From assembly GCA_002238965.1 (NCBI GenBank), contig MPNJ01000025.1:1-52339 (forward strand): 52,339 nucleotides of DNA. Reading direction: 5' to 3'. A model generated the notes under the pieces. The model ran no database searches, had not been told where the DNA came from, and was given only the letters and a program-made list of their open reading frames with translations. This DNA comes from Nitrospinae bacterium bin107 (lineage in GTDB: Bacteria > UBA8248). How positions within the stretch are numbered: position 1 is the first letter of the stretch; every line of letters begins with the position of its first letter. Both the position numbers and the translations under genes were made by a program. Below, piece by piece: positions 39,684 through 48,926 of this stretch.

Positions 39684-41075
39684 TCAGACTGGAACTCCCT
39701 GCACCTTGGACGCAAGTTCCATTACTTCGGACATGCTGCTCAGACTTTCTAAATTCCTCACCCGCTCAATGAGCAAATCACCCGTTTCCTTTTCGAGGAC
39801 TGGGGCAGTCATCACATAGAATCGTTCGATTAACTCATCCCATGTCAACGGATTTCGTGAATCCCCCTTGGGATAATCCTGATGCGCTTCGAAAACGCCG
39901 CGATCAGTCTCGATTTCGACATGCGCTTGCCATTTATCCGGAAATTCCTTTTCCATCTCGGCATCACCGTAGCATTCAATTTTCTTGATGATGGAAGAGT
40001 AAACCTGAGAGCGGAGGAAATCGTCGGCATACTCATCCAATCCCGCGGCGCGTCTGAGAATTGCTACAGCTACGGCATATTGCAGGCTGAACTGCGCGTC
40101 AACGATATTTTGCGGGTTCGTTTTCATATCATAGGGTTCGATGACAACCATCACGCTCGTCTCTGGAACCCGAACTTTCACTCGTCTTATTTCCTCTGGC
40201 TGAATATCATGCGTTTTGCAAACTTCGATGGTGGCGTCAATCGAAGCGTGGTTGTAACGACAACATGCGTAGGGTTTTATCGCGCTCTCGCTGATTTCCC
40301 AATATTCACCAAAATGCTCCACCACATACTCAGGCGTATAGTCATCACTATGACCATGCAAAAATCCTGTTTTCCCGCCCAGGATATCTTCCGGTCCCGA
40401 ATAACCCTCCTGGGCCAGATAGGCGGCGATGATACCGCTATGCGCAGCCCATCCCGGGTGAAACCTCTTCGTCCAAGCTCCGTTATCGAGATATTGCATC
40501 GAACCGGCCGCTTGACTGCCCGCGATGCCCATGGCATGGGAGGTGGCCTCGACCGAAAGCCTCAAAAGCTTCGATGCCGTAATCGCGGAGGCAAAAGTGC
40601 CGCATGTGCCCGTGGGATGGAATCCACGCTCATAGTGGCTCGTTGGATTCACGGCATTTCCGATGCGATTTGTCACTTCATAACCCGCCACAATAGCTGC
40701 AATTACTTGCTTCGGATCAGGTTGATGTGCCTCGGCTACGGCTAACGTGCTCGGCATGACGCTGACTGCAGGATGCAGACTTGAGCGCGTAGTCACATCA
40801 TCCATTTCTGTAGCGTGGCTCACGCCCCCGTTCACTAACGCAGCATGAGGGGCATCCGTTTTCAATGCCGAGCCTATAATTGTGCATGGCCCACCCTTGG
40901 GAGCGCGCTTTTGGGCGTAATTGTGAAATACCCGGGAACTGGCCGCTTCCACCGCTCGCAATGTAACGCCGATGTGATCAAGCAAAAAATATTTTGCGCG
41001 ATCTCTGGCTTCATCGGGCAGAGAATCATAAGTAATGGCGTGAACGTGCTCGACAAGCATTCGGCTGATATTCAT
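39684..41075 (-). CDS. MmgE/PrpD family protein
   Basis: The 463-residue protein has the family layout: N-terminal helical domain with ARDRAKYFLLDHIGVTL, the ATEMDDVTTRSSLHPAVSVMP segment, and a C-terminal domain with KPYACCRYNHASIDATIEV. PrpD is a 2-methylcitrate dehydratase; many family members have other or unknown substrates, and no prpBC is present. GGAG lies 8 bp before the ATG at 41075. Likely a lyase or isomerase of a small organic acid. Confidence 0.85.
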   Translation of the reverse strand: MNISRMLVEHVHAITYDSLPDEARDRAKYFLLDHIGVTLRAVEAASSRVFHNYAQKRAPKGGPCTIIGSALKTDAPHAALVNGGVSHATEMDDVTTRSSLHPAVSVMPSTLAVAEAHQPDPKQVIAAIVAGYEVTNRIGNAVNPTSHYERGFHPTGTCGTFASAITASKLLRLSVEATSHAMGIAGSQAAGSMQYLDNGAWTKRFHPGWAAHSGIIAAYLAQEGYSGPEDILGGKTGFLHGHSDDYTPEYVVEHFGEYWEISESAIKPYACCRYNHASIDATIEVCKTHDIQPEEIRRVKVRVPETSVMVVIEPYDMKTNPQNIVDAQFSLQYAVAVAILRRAAGLDEYADDFLRSQVYSSIIKKIECYGDAEMEKEFPDKWQAHVEIETDRGVFEAHQDYPKGDSRNPLTWDELIERFYVMTAPVLEKETGDLLIERVRNLESLSSMSEVMELASKVQGVPV

Positions 41076-41308
41076 TCGAACTTCTCCTTCCACTAGAAGC
41101 CAGTTTGTGATTTCCAGACTTTAGCTCACCACTTACCAGGCATTTTTACACTGCAAGCAATGATACCAGAACTTACTGTATTCTGCCTCAGCGCGAGAGT
41201 GGATAAACCACTCAAAGCCTTTGGGGCAAGGATGAGTTTGTCATAAGGTATTGCTTGAAGATACAATTCTCCATCTCTTGTACGCTTTCATCATATTGGA
41301 GCCAAAAC

Positions 41309-41653
41309 ATGCAATCTTGCGTCTTTTGCAAAATCGTAGCAGGCGAGATCCCCTGCAAAAAAGTGTATGAAAGTGACGCATTGTTTGCATTCGAAGACGT
41401 CAACCCTGCGGCCCCCACGCATATTCTGATCATCCCGAAAAAACACATGGAGACGCTCCATGAAATACAGGATGCGGACAAGGAACTGATTGGCTCGATA
41501 TTCGTTGCGGCGAATGAAATTGCCCGTAAGCAGGGAATCGCCCAAGAGGGTTTTCGAATCGTCGCGAATTGCGGAGAAAACGGGGGCCAGACGGTCTTTC
41601 ACATCCACTTTCACCTCTTGGGCGGACGCCAGATGCAATGGCCGCCGGGCTAG
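41309..41653 (+). CDS. HIT family (HINT-type) protein
   Basis: A 114-residue nucleotide hydrolase of the histidine-triad family. CVFCKIVAGEIP with C4 and C7 and the HIHFH triad (H98, H100, H102) are intact, together with DVNPAAPTHILIIPKKH. HINT enzymes hydrolyse adenosine phosphoramidates. GGAG is 8 bp before the ATG at 41309. It is the last gene of the AT-richer block. Confidence 0.94.
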   Translation: MQSCVFCKIVAGEIPCKKVYESDALFAFEDVNPAAPTHILIIPKKHMETLHEIQDADKELIGSIFVAANEIARKQGIAQEGFRIVANCGENGGQTVFHIHFHLLGGRQMQWPPG

Positions 41654-41732
41654 CAGGTGCATCGTGCGTATAATAGCTTGCGTCGACTGAAGTGCCATAG
41701 AACTCACCTGAGAATTGCCGCCCTCTTAGAAC

Positions 41733-42356
41733 CTACATCAACCGGAATCGCCGCTTCATGGCCCGGCTCCATTTGCTCTCCTGATCATCATCGAACAAAA
41801 TATCTGGCTCCGCAGGCGCCGTATACCAGTCACCCCGCCTCATCTCGCTTTCCAGTTGTCCGGCCCCCCAACCGGCGTAGCCGACCACGATTACAATTTT
41901 CTTGGGCCGCTTGCCTCGGACCATGGCCCGGAGCACCTCATCCACCGGGCTTACCGCAATATTCTTTCCCAGGTCATGTATCACATTGAGTTTATGTTCT
42001 TTTGTATGGAGCACGAAGCCGGTATCGGGTGACACGGGGCCACCGTAGTGGATATTCACCTGGCTCATCTCTCGAGGCGCTCTTATGCCGAAACTTCTGA
42101 AGAGAGCGGAGAGCGGTATTCTCTGCGCCACACGGTTTACTATCAACCCGAATGCACCCTTTTCGCTGTGATCCACCAACAGAATGACGCTCTGGCGAAA
42201 CCGGACATCCGGCATGCCCGGGCGCGCGACCAGCAGTTCACCCTGATGAGAGCCAAGCAGCGGAAGGTACGGCCCCTCCGGGTTCTTGTCCTGCTCCCGG
42301 GCTGAGGCGGTGACAGCGAATAACAACACCATCGCAGCGAGTAGGGTTCGTTTCAT
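41733..42356 (-). CDS. YqgE/AlgH family protein with a signal peptide
   Basis: The body matches the YqgE/AlgH (UPF0301) fold: GELLVARPGMPDVRFRQSVI, HSEKGAFGLIVNR, HYGGPV and VVGYAGWGAGQLESEM. The 207-residue protein is preceded by a typical cleavable signal, MKRTLLAAMVLLFAVTASA, which most members lack, so this one is predicted to be exported. The gene abuts the mnmA stop (no gap), so translation is coupled to mnmA. Function of the family is unsettled. Confidence 0.86.
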   Translation of the reverse strand: MKRTLLAAMVLLFAVTASAREQDKNPEGPYLPLLGSHQGELLVARPGMPDVRFRQSVILLVDHSEKGAFGLIVNRVAQRIPLSALFRSFGIRAPREMSQVNIHYGGPVSPDTGFVLHTKEHKLNVIHDLGKNIAVSPVDEVLRAMVRGKRPKKIVIVVGYAGWGAGQLESEMRRGDWYTAPAEPDILFDDDQESKWSRAMKRRFRLM

Positions 42357-43418
42357 CTAGGCCACCCAGCCACCGCCGCAGAGCACGTCGCCGGAGTAGA
42401 AAACGGCCGCCTGCCCCGGCGCCACGGCGCCCAGATATGCGGGGTCATGGGGCCTGATTTCGACGGTTCCATCCCCATTGGGCGTCACGGCGCAGGCGGC
42501 CGCGCGGCCCCGGTGCCTCACCTGCACCTGCAAACTTGCGGATGCCGGGGGAATCGACCAATGCACGTCCCTCGCGAAGAAAACCTCGCGTGCGAGGGCC
42601 TCGCGTTCGCCCACCACGATAGTAGCCGAATCCGATTCGAGTTCCACCACGTAGCGCGGCGGTCCGCCTCCCAAGTCCAGGCCACGTCTTTGCCCCACGG
42701 TGAAGTTGGTCACCCCACCGTGCCTGCCGAGCACGTTTCCCGCCAGGTCCACGATGTCTCCCGGCCTGTCGATGCCGGGTTTTTCGGCCTTGAGGAAAGC
42801 GCGGTAATCATCCTTGGGGACGAAGCAAATCTCCTGGCTTTCAGGTTTCTCCGCGGTGGGGAGGCCCAGTTTTCTGGCGTATTCCCTCGTTTGCTCCTTC
42901 GTGAACTCCCCCAGGGGAAAGGCGGTGCGGGCGAGTTGCTCCTGCGTCATCCCGAAGAGGAAATAGGTCTGGTCCTTCTCCCTGTCCAGGCTCCTGGCGA
43001 CGCTCAGGCAACCGTCGACTTCCACCCTTCTGGCGTAATGGCCCGTGACGAGCAGTTCCGCGCCGAACGCCATCGCGCGCTCGGCCAGATAGTCGAACTT
43101 CACCACCTGGTTGCACTTGACGCAGGGCACGGGCGTTCTGCCGTTTTCGTACTCGGAGATGAAGTTCTCGATCACGCTCTCTTTGAAGGATTCGCGCACG
43201 TCCATCACGTAGAAGGGAATGTCGAGCTGGGCCGCCACGGCGCGCGCATCGGCCAGGTCGCGCGGCGCGCAGCAGCCCCGGTGGAACGATTCCTGCGCGG
43301 GCCTGTCGGCGAGGCGAAGCCCCACGCCGATGGTCTCATGGCCGGCCTCCACCATGAGGGCCGCGGCCACCGAAGAGTCCACCCCGCCGCTCATCGCCAC
43401 CACTACGCGCTTCGCCAT
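42357..43418 (-). CDS. mnmA: tRNA-specific 2-thiouridylase
   Basis: Adds sulfur to U34 of tRNA for Lys, Glu and Gln. The 353-residue protein has the PP-loop SGGVDSS (near 9-15), the catalytic Cys in TPVPCVKCN (about 97-101), and the second catalytic Cys in SQEICFVPKDDY (near 199). The C-terminal barrel is complete. The ATG at 43418 is preceded by GGAGG 5 bp upstream; the GTG just before it is unlikely. Located at the return to GC-rich DNA. Confidence 0.95.
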   Translation of the reverse strand: MAKRVVVAMSGGVDSSVAAALMVEAGHETIGVGLRLADRPAQESFHRGCCAPRDLADARAVAAQLDIPFYVMDVRESFKESVIENFISEYENGRTPVPCVKCNQVVKFDYLAERAMAFGAELLVTGHYARRVEVDGCLSVARSLDREKDQTYFLFGMTQEQLARTAFPLGEFTKEQTREYARKLGLPTAEKPESQEICFVPKDDYRAFLKAEKPGIDRPGDIVDLAGNVLGRHGGVTNFTVGQRRGLDLGGGPPRYVVELESDSATIVVGEREALAREVFFARDVHWSIPPASASLQVQVRHRGRAAACAVTPNGDGTVEIRPHDPAYLGAVAPGQAAVFYSGDVLCGGGWVA

Positions 43419-43421
43419 CAC

Positions 43422-44752
43422 CGCCTCCAGAGGATGTCGGTCAAATACCGGGCACGTTATACACCACCCGCTTCGCCCGAGGCCACAGGGCGCAGGGGGA
43501 GCGGCGTCGCTTCGGGAGGGGAAATGCGGGCAGTTGCGGGCAGATGCGGGGGAGGCGAAAAACTTTTTATTTTTCGGCTAATCTCGATAAATATTCATTA
43601 TATTCTTTATGATATCTCCATAACCATCTGTAATCATATCGATTTCTTCCCTTGTACACCGCTCGTTCGTTTCCGGAAATTTATCGAAAAACCCCGTGAA
43701 TTTATCTATATTTACAGGAAATATGATTATTTTCATTTCACCCGCCGTCCTTGTATCCATGAGCGCCGTTCCACTCCTCGCGGCGGCCGAACCCCGGCGA
43801 TGAACTGCGGTCGATTCCGACCCATGCGGGAGCGATTGACGCGAGTGAGGAGCGAGCGTCGATTCCGGCCCATGAGGAAGGAATTGACGGCCTGCGGAAA
43901 GGTTCCCCGTTTTCGCTCTCGCCCCTTCGCCTGATTCCATGAGAAAGCCTCCGCTCCCGTGTCCCGATTCCGACCGGGGAAGATGAAATCGACCGCCCGG
44001 GAAGCAGGAATTCGCTCTCCCGCGCAGCGCGCAAGATACCGGAACCCGTGGTTTCAGGGAGTACGCCAAATGCGGGGAAATGCGCGCGCGGCGAATTTCT
44101 CATTTACGCGCGGCGCGAGGCGCGACATGCCCCGCCCCAGGCGAAACGGGCGGAAAATGCGTCCTTCCTGCCGATTGAATTCGCCATTATTCCGACATTA
44201 TGAACAGAACCGCCATGGCGGAGGAGGCGTACATACACACTGCAAGAACTATAAAGCTTCATCGGCGGAGCATGGGGTGTCTCCCCATCTAAAGGGTTTG
44301 CTGAAAAAGTCCTGATTTCGTGATTCGGCGAATAGAGCTGACCAGGGAGGAAGAGCCGTTGGGACAGGCCTCCGTGACTGTCCTGACCTGTCGGTCGCTA
44401 TCATCCCGTAGCGGACAGGCCCCCTGTGTCTGTCCGAGTCGCGACCTGTCCTTACGAGACGGTGCGGTTTTGTTCGTCTTAGAGACAAAAGAATTTCCAG
44501 CACTCAAGAATATTGACTAACATGAATTAATTCAACGGATTATATTACATTAATCCTCTCCTGAAACTCCTCCTGAAACTCCCCATCCGAATACGTAATC
44601 AACTCGAAAGCGGGTTCGTTACAACCCGTGCGCATCCTGGGGAGTCCGTGCCCGTGCACCAGTATGCGCGTATCCGATGGAGTGGACGCGCCCTCCCGGC
44701 GCCATCAAACTGGGTGTGTTGACATGGTCTGCCGCCCTTCGGGAGGAGCGAG
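43422..44752. other. Gene-free stretch between mnmA and the IS110 transposase
   Basis: I find no convincing gene. The first part (43560-43740) is strongly AT-rich; a 52-residue frame (43736-43578, minus) starts in it but has a weak SD. Further on are a short tandem pair (43812-43841 and 43860-43890), a GGACAGGC-type hairpin (44411-44437) and a short CCCC/GGGG hairpin near 44273. Leader DNA for the transposase (44521-44752) may hold a bridge RNA. Confidence 0.5.
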
Positions 44753-45800
44753 ATGAAACAGGTCCATATCATCGGCATCGACTTGGCGAAACACGGATTT
44801 CAACTCCACGGCGCGCGCCCGGACGGGTCGGTCGCGTTCCGCAAGAAGCTGACGCGGGGGAAGGTGTTGGGTTTTCTGGAATCGCAGCCTCAGTGCCGGG
44901 TTGCGATGGAGGCATGCGGGAGCGCGCACTACTGGGGCCGCGAGATCGGCGAACTCGGCCATGAGGTGAAGATCATGCCACCGCGATATGTGAAGGCGTT
45001 CGTCAAACGTCAGAAAAACGATGCCGCGGATGCGGAGGCGATCTGCGAGGCGGCTTCCCGTCCCACAATGCGCTTCGTGGCCGTGAAGACAGAAGAGCAG
45101 CAGGCCCGGGGGATGCTGTACCGCACGCGCGACTTGCTGGTTCGCCAGCGGACCCAGACGGTCAACGCCTTGCGCGGGCACCTGGCGGAGTTCGGCGTCA
45201 TCGCCCCCAAGGGTACCGCTCACGTCACGCGGCTTGCGTCCGCCGTTGCGGACCCGGACTCGGGGCTGCCGGAGACGGTCCGCGAACTGGGCGGGCTTCT
45301 GCTCGCGCAGCTCGCCAGCCTGAACAGGAAAGTCGGGGAACTGGAAAGCCGGATCCGCTCCGGCGCTTACGAGGACGAGGAGGCGAGACGGCTGATGAGT
45401 ATCCCGGGAATCGGGCCGATCTGCGCGTCGGCGATACTGGCCTTCGCGCCGCCGATGGAGAGCTTCCGGAGCGGGCGGGACTTCTCCGCCTGGCTCGGCC
45501 TCGTGCCCCGGCAAAACTCTACGGGCGGCAAGGAGCGACTGGGCAGGATATCGAAGATGGGCCAGCGCGACGTGAGGCGGCTGTTGATCATAGGCGCGAT
45601 GACGGTGGTGCGCTGGGCGGACCGGCGCGGCGCGCCACCGGGCTCCTGGCTCGCGCGGATGCTTGCGCGCAAGCCGAGGATGCTCGTCGCGGTGGCGCTG
45701 GCCAACAGGATGGCGCGCATCGCCTGGGCGTTGATGACGAACAGGGAATTCTACAGGGAGCCTGCGCCGGTCATCTGAGCGGCAGGCGAGCGAATATAGC
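44705..45800 (+). mobile_element. IS110-family insertion sequence (ends not resolved)
   Basis: The transposase gene marks the element. IS110-family elements lack terminal inverted repeats and target duplications, so ends cannot be read off the sequence; coordinates given are only the gene with short flanks. The family makes a bridge RNA from the non-coding end; the 232 bp before the gene or the region after it are candidates. Confidence 0.55.
44753..45778 (+). CDS. IS110 family transposase
   Basis: A 341-residue DEDD/Ser recombinase. The N-terminal RuvC-like domain shows IIGIDLAKHGFQ (Asp at 10), VAMEACGSAHYW with the Glu, and KNDAADAEAI with the paired Asp. The C-terminal Tnp_20 domain has IPGIGPICASAILA and the catalytic-Ser region RQNSTGGKERLGRISKMG. 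Length and both domains are complete, so the enzyme may be active. GGAGGAG precedes the ATG. Confidence 0.93.
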   Translation: MKQVHIIGIDLAKHGFQLHGARPDGSVAFRKKLTRGKVLGFLESQPQCRVAMEACGSAHYWGREIGELGHEVKIMPPRYVKAFVKRQKNDAADAEAICEAASRPTMRFVAVKTEEQQARGMLYRTRDLLVRQRTQTVNALRGHLAEFGVIAPKGTAHVTRLASAVADPDSGLPETVRELGGLLLAQLASLNRKVGELESRIRSGAYEDEEARRLMSIPGIGPICASAILAFAPPMESFRSGRDFSAWLGLVPRQNSTGGKERLGRISKMGQRDVRRLLIIGAMTVVRWADRRGAPPGSWLARMLARKPRMLVAVALANRMARIAWALMTNREFYREPAPVI

Positions 45801-46851
45801 CGGGAGGAATGCAAGCAGGTCGGAGGATAACGTAGGGGCAAACGGTCATTGAGACGGGATCGGGAAAACCAGGGACTGAACGCAGAGCTTTCAAGCTCGC
45901 GTATCCGATATGGACCCGGTCCTCGCATCTCCATACGGGCCCGCGGCATGTGAAACGCCGCAATTGAGAGGCCGGATACACGAATGCGCCTGACCACTTT
46001 GCGCCGAACTATCCAAGACCATGCTTGCAATCCTGGGCGCGTCCATACAAGTTCATCCAAGCCGTGATGAAGTGGGCTTCACCATGGACCGCAAGTGCTT
46101 GGATATTTTGCTGAATTAGATGGTGCCGAAAGCATTAGCGCTGACTAGTTAAGTACGAACTGACTTCGAACTACCACTGCTGGGGTATTGCTATCACGGC
46201 CTAAGTGAACGTTTACGTATGCGCCGGCGGGAATGGCTTGCTACTCCCCGCCGGGCCCGGGCATGCCGAATCCCGGTGCGCCGTAGCGCGTCCTTCCTGG
46301 CTCCCGATTGAGCGGGGAAGCGGCGGCGAGCGGTGACACACCGACTGGAATGTTCCGGTTTACGCGGGAGTTATAACTCGCCCGCTACCGTCTTGATTAT
46401 ATATTGCAGCAAGAAATCCTGAGCGAAATTCAAAACATTGAATAGCACCGATGGTTTCAACAAACTACAAGGATTTCACGGTCGCTGCCCGCCCTCTCTA
46501 AACGGAAGGTAAAGCCCGAAAACTTCGGTTCGAAATTACCTGCTCATCGCCCGGAATCGAACCCGCCGCCCCGCCCGGGGCTTCTTGAACTACCGCTTCG
46601 GGTGCGCCTGCTTGTCTTTTCCCTTCATCCATCCTGTCTCCCGGAATGTAAAATTACGGTAAAAAAAAACGCATGAATACACGATAAGGATATCAATGCA
46701 GGCAATATGTATACTTGAAAGACAGACTGCATTGGTACAATGGAACATGCATTCAACGCGTGAATCCGGGTTGCAAGAGGAAGCGGCGGGCCGGGCGGGC
46801 GAATCGCCCTTGGGCTGTCCGGCCGCCGGAAAACAAGGGGGAGGAAGCTGA
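45779..46851. other. Gene-free stretch with GC hairpin before the RTX/TbpB-like gene
   Basis: Between the transposase and the surface-protein locus no gene is apparent. CCGGCGGG (46224-46231) pairs with CCCGCCGG (46247-46254) around a 15-base loop; no T-run follows. A promoter for the surface gene lies at 46715-46741. The rest shows nothing recognisable. Confidence 0.5.
46715..46741 (+). promoter_or_regulatory. Candidate extended -10 promoter upstream of the RTX/TbpB-like gene
   Basis: TTGAAA (46715-46720), 15 bp, then TACAAT (46736-46741) preceded by TGG, giving an extended -10. This would start transcription about 100 nt before the GTG at 46852 and run through the heptamer repeats. Confidence 0.45.
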
Positions 46852-47157
46852 GTGAAGACATCGGCAAGAGCAATTTCATTTTCGGCGGAGAAAGTCTTCG
46901 ACCGTTTGACATCGCGGCCGGACTCGGTTTATAGTCTTCCGCACTCCGCACTCCGCACTCCGCACTCCGCACTCCGCACTCCGCACTCCGCACTCCGCAC
47001 TCCGCACTCCGCACTCCGCACTCCGCACTCCTTTGCCTGTGCACTGCCCTGCTGTCGGCCGCGCTCTGCATGCCCGCGGCAATGGCGGATGAGCCAGGGG
47101 ACACACCGAAGGAACAGTACAAGGAACAGCACGGCACGAACGGCGCCGACAACCTGA
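46852..47157 (+). CDS. Leader frame running into heptamer repeats (off-phase)
   Basis: The GTG at 46852 has GGAGG 7 bp upstream and opens a frame of 28 codons before the heptamer array. In the array it reads SALRTPH over and over. It leaves in a frame that gives CALPCCRPRSACPRQW and stops at 47157. In the frame one base away, the same DNA encodes a good signal-peptide core and the long RTX/TbpB-like product. I read this as the off-phase version of that gene's 5' end. The only other upstream starts are closed by stops (TAG at 46932 in the main frame). Confidence 0.5.
   Translation: MKTSARAISFSAEKVFDRLTSRPDSVYSLPHSALRTPHSALRTPHSALRTPHSALRTPHSFACALPCCRPRSACPRQWRMSQGTHRRNSTRNSTARTAPTT
46939..47029. 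repeat. Thirteen perfect CCGCACT heptamers
   Basis: The 91-bp array is 13 uninterrupted copies. Each copy changes the frame by one base modulo 3. Adding one unit, or removing two, would join the GTG at 46852 to the 47070-48926 frame. It is a simple-sequence repeat suited to slipped-strand phase variation. Confidence 0.95.
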
Positions 47158-48926
47158 GAGGCGGCAGCGGCGCCGACCTGATCTTCGGCCTGAGGGGCAA
47201 CGACAAGCTGCTCGGCAAGGACGGCAACGACGAGCTTCGCGGCGGGCGCGGCAACGATCTGTTGCGCGGCGGGGCCGGCGATGACGTACTTCGCGGGGGA
47301 CGCGGCAACGATGTGCTCCGCGGCGGCGCCGGCGACGACCTCTTGCGCGGCGGGGCCGGCAAGGACCGCTTCGCGTTTGCGCTCGGGAACCGCGGCCACA
47401 AGATCATCGCCGACTTCGAGACCGGCGACACGGTCGCGCTCGGCGTGGACCCGGAGGGCTCCTGGCCCGCGCTTGCCGATATCGTGGCCGGCGCGGTGGC
47501 GCGGGACGGCCGCTACACCTATACCCTGCGTCCCGGCCTGACGGTGGAGACGAACACGCCGCTGGGGGTCGAGGACTTCATGTTCCTGGGCGACACGGCG
47601 CTCGATACGCTCCACGTCGTGGCGCTGCCCGACAGCCATTATTTGGATAGCTGGCTCGCCGACAATCCGGGCGGGACGGTGACCGTGTCCGCGGGCGCGC
47701 ATGACGACGTGGGCGGCGTGCGCTTTTCCTGCCCGGCGGGCGGCGACGATTGCACGTTGACCGTGACGAGCGAGGATGGGTCCGTCACGGTCTCCTCGAG
47801 CGGAGGCGCGGCCACGGCCGGACCCGAGCCGGCGGCTACCGCCAGGCTGGCCGGCACGCCGCCGCCCGCGCCGCCGACGCAAACGGCGCCCACGACCCTG
47901 GCGGGCGCCACGGCGCACGGGATCGCCGGCGCCATCGTCAGCCTCAGAGACGATGCGCTCACGGATCCCTTCGTCAGCTGGCCGGTCGCGGACCGTCCGC
48001 TCACCCTCGGGGTCCCGTACCACGTATTGCCGCTCTCCCTGCACAAGCTGAGCAAGGGCGTCCTGGGCGGGGAACTCGACAACGACGGCAATCCCTCGAC
48101 CCCCACCGGGTTCGCCGCCGCCGCCGCCCCTCCGGCGATATCCGGATGGACGGGAAGCGCGCAGGAGTGGAGCCGCACGAACGGCGCCGGGGTCACGATC
48201 ACCGACACCGTGGCCCTCTACGCCAAGGCGGGCTCCGGGGACTCTTATATCTCCTTCGGGTGGTGGACGCGGGTTCCCGGCTCCACCTCCACCGGCGCCG
48301 GGACGTTCGGGAACGACCCGACCCACCACAGCATCCACAAGACCCAGAGGAATCCCGTGTCGCTCAACGCCGCGTGGCCGCGGGGCGCCAACGCCTTCGC
48401 CGCGGGCCGGCACCATTACTGGCCCGGCGGCTTCACGCAGCTCGACGCCTTCGACGGCGCCGCGACCTATACCGGCGCCGCCGCCGGCCTGTGGTCTAAG
48501 CGCGCGAGCGGCGCGCGAGACGGCGCCTCCGGCGCGTTCACGGCGGACGCCACCCTGACGGCGGACTTCGACGCGAAGTATGTCCGCCTCTCGGGGAACA
48601 TCGCCAACTTCCGGGACGCTTCCGGCGCCTCGCTCGGCAACTGGACGGCGAGTCTCGCCAACGAGACCGGCGGGCTGACCGGGGGCGGTTTCAACGGCGC
48701 CGGTTTCGCGATGAGCGGCAACACCGCCGGCGCCGCCGACGGGCGCGAGTGGAGCGGCGGATGGGTCGCCCAGTTCTTCCGCCGCGCGGCAACCGATTCC
48801 CAGTCGGCGCAACCCACCGCGGTGGGCGGGGTGTTCCAGGCGCACCACGGCACGCCGGCGATGGCGGCGTCGGACGACGCGGGCTTCGTCGGCGTGGTCG
48901 GCGCCTTCGGGGCCGGGAAGCAGTAG
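47070..48926 (+). CDS. RTX-repeat and TbpB-like surface protein
   Basis: The open frame reaches back to 46935 (after TAG) through the heptamers and encodes LLCLCTALLSAALCMPAAMA, a signal-peptide core ending just after the ATG at 47070. The mature part has six or more RTX-type nonapeptides (GGRGNDLLRGGAGDDVL type, about 25-105) that bind calcium. A middle beta-rich region follows. The C-terminal TbpB-like barrel (about 430-618) has ATYTGAAAGLW, ADFDAKYVRLSGNIANF, GGVFQAHHG and GAFGAGKQ at the end. The true initiator is probably the GTG at 46852 when in phase. Its barrel is homologous to the 10.9 and 17.5 kb proteins. Confidence 0.75.
   Translation: MPAAMADEPGDTPKEQYKEQHGTNGADNLRGGSGADLIFGLRGNDKLLGKDGNDELRGGRGNDLLRGGAGDDVLRGGRGNDVLRGGAGDDLLRGGAGKDRFAFALGNRGHKIIADFETGDTVALGVDPEGSWPALADIVAGAVARDGRYTYTLRPGLTVETNTPLGVEDFMFLGDTALDTLHVVALPDSHYLDSWLADNPGGTVTVSAGAHDDVGGVRFSCPAGGDDCTLTVTSEDGSVTVSSSGGAATAGPEPAATARLAGTPPPAPPTQTAPTTLAGATAHGIAGAIVSLRDDALTDPFVSWPVADRPLTLGVPYHVLPLSLHKLSKGVLGGELDNDGNPSTPTGFAAAAAPPAISGWTGSAQEWSRTNGAGVTITDTVALYAKAGSGDSYISFGWWTRVPGSTSTGAGTFGNDPTHHSIHKTQRNPVSLNAAWPRGANAFAAGRHHYWPGGFTQLDAFDGAATYTGAAAGLWSKRASGARDGASGAFTADATLTADFDAKYVRLSGNIANFRDASGASLGNWTASLANETGGLTGGGFNGAGFAMSGNTAGAADGREWSGGWVAQFFRRAATDSQSAQPTAVGGVFQAHHGTPAMAASDDAGFVGVVGAFGAGKQ

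Noticed and set aside
43578-43736. 52-residue minus-strand frame in the AT-rich patch
   Set aside because: Weak SD, no homology recognised and no coupled neighbour; kept only as a remark.
42447-43934. Long plus-strand frame over mnmA
   Set aside because: Shadow of mnmA in GC-rich DNA extending into AT-rich non-coding sequence.
46540-46620. tRNA-like GGAATCGAACCCGC on the plus strand, suggestive of a minus-strand tRNA T-arm
   Set aside because: No consistent acceptor, D and anticodon arms can be folded around it, so it is not called as a tRNA.
46939-47029. CRISPR array
   Set aside because: The units are 7-bp direct repeats without spacers; the minus-strand peptide GVRSAEC is a shadow of the same repeat.
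46625-48848. Minus-strand frames over the RTX/TbpB-like gene
   Set aside because: Arg/Pro-rich shadows; the plus strand has RTX nonapeptides and the TbpB-like ending.
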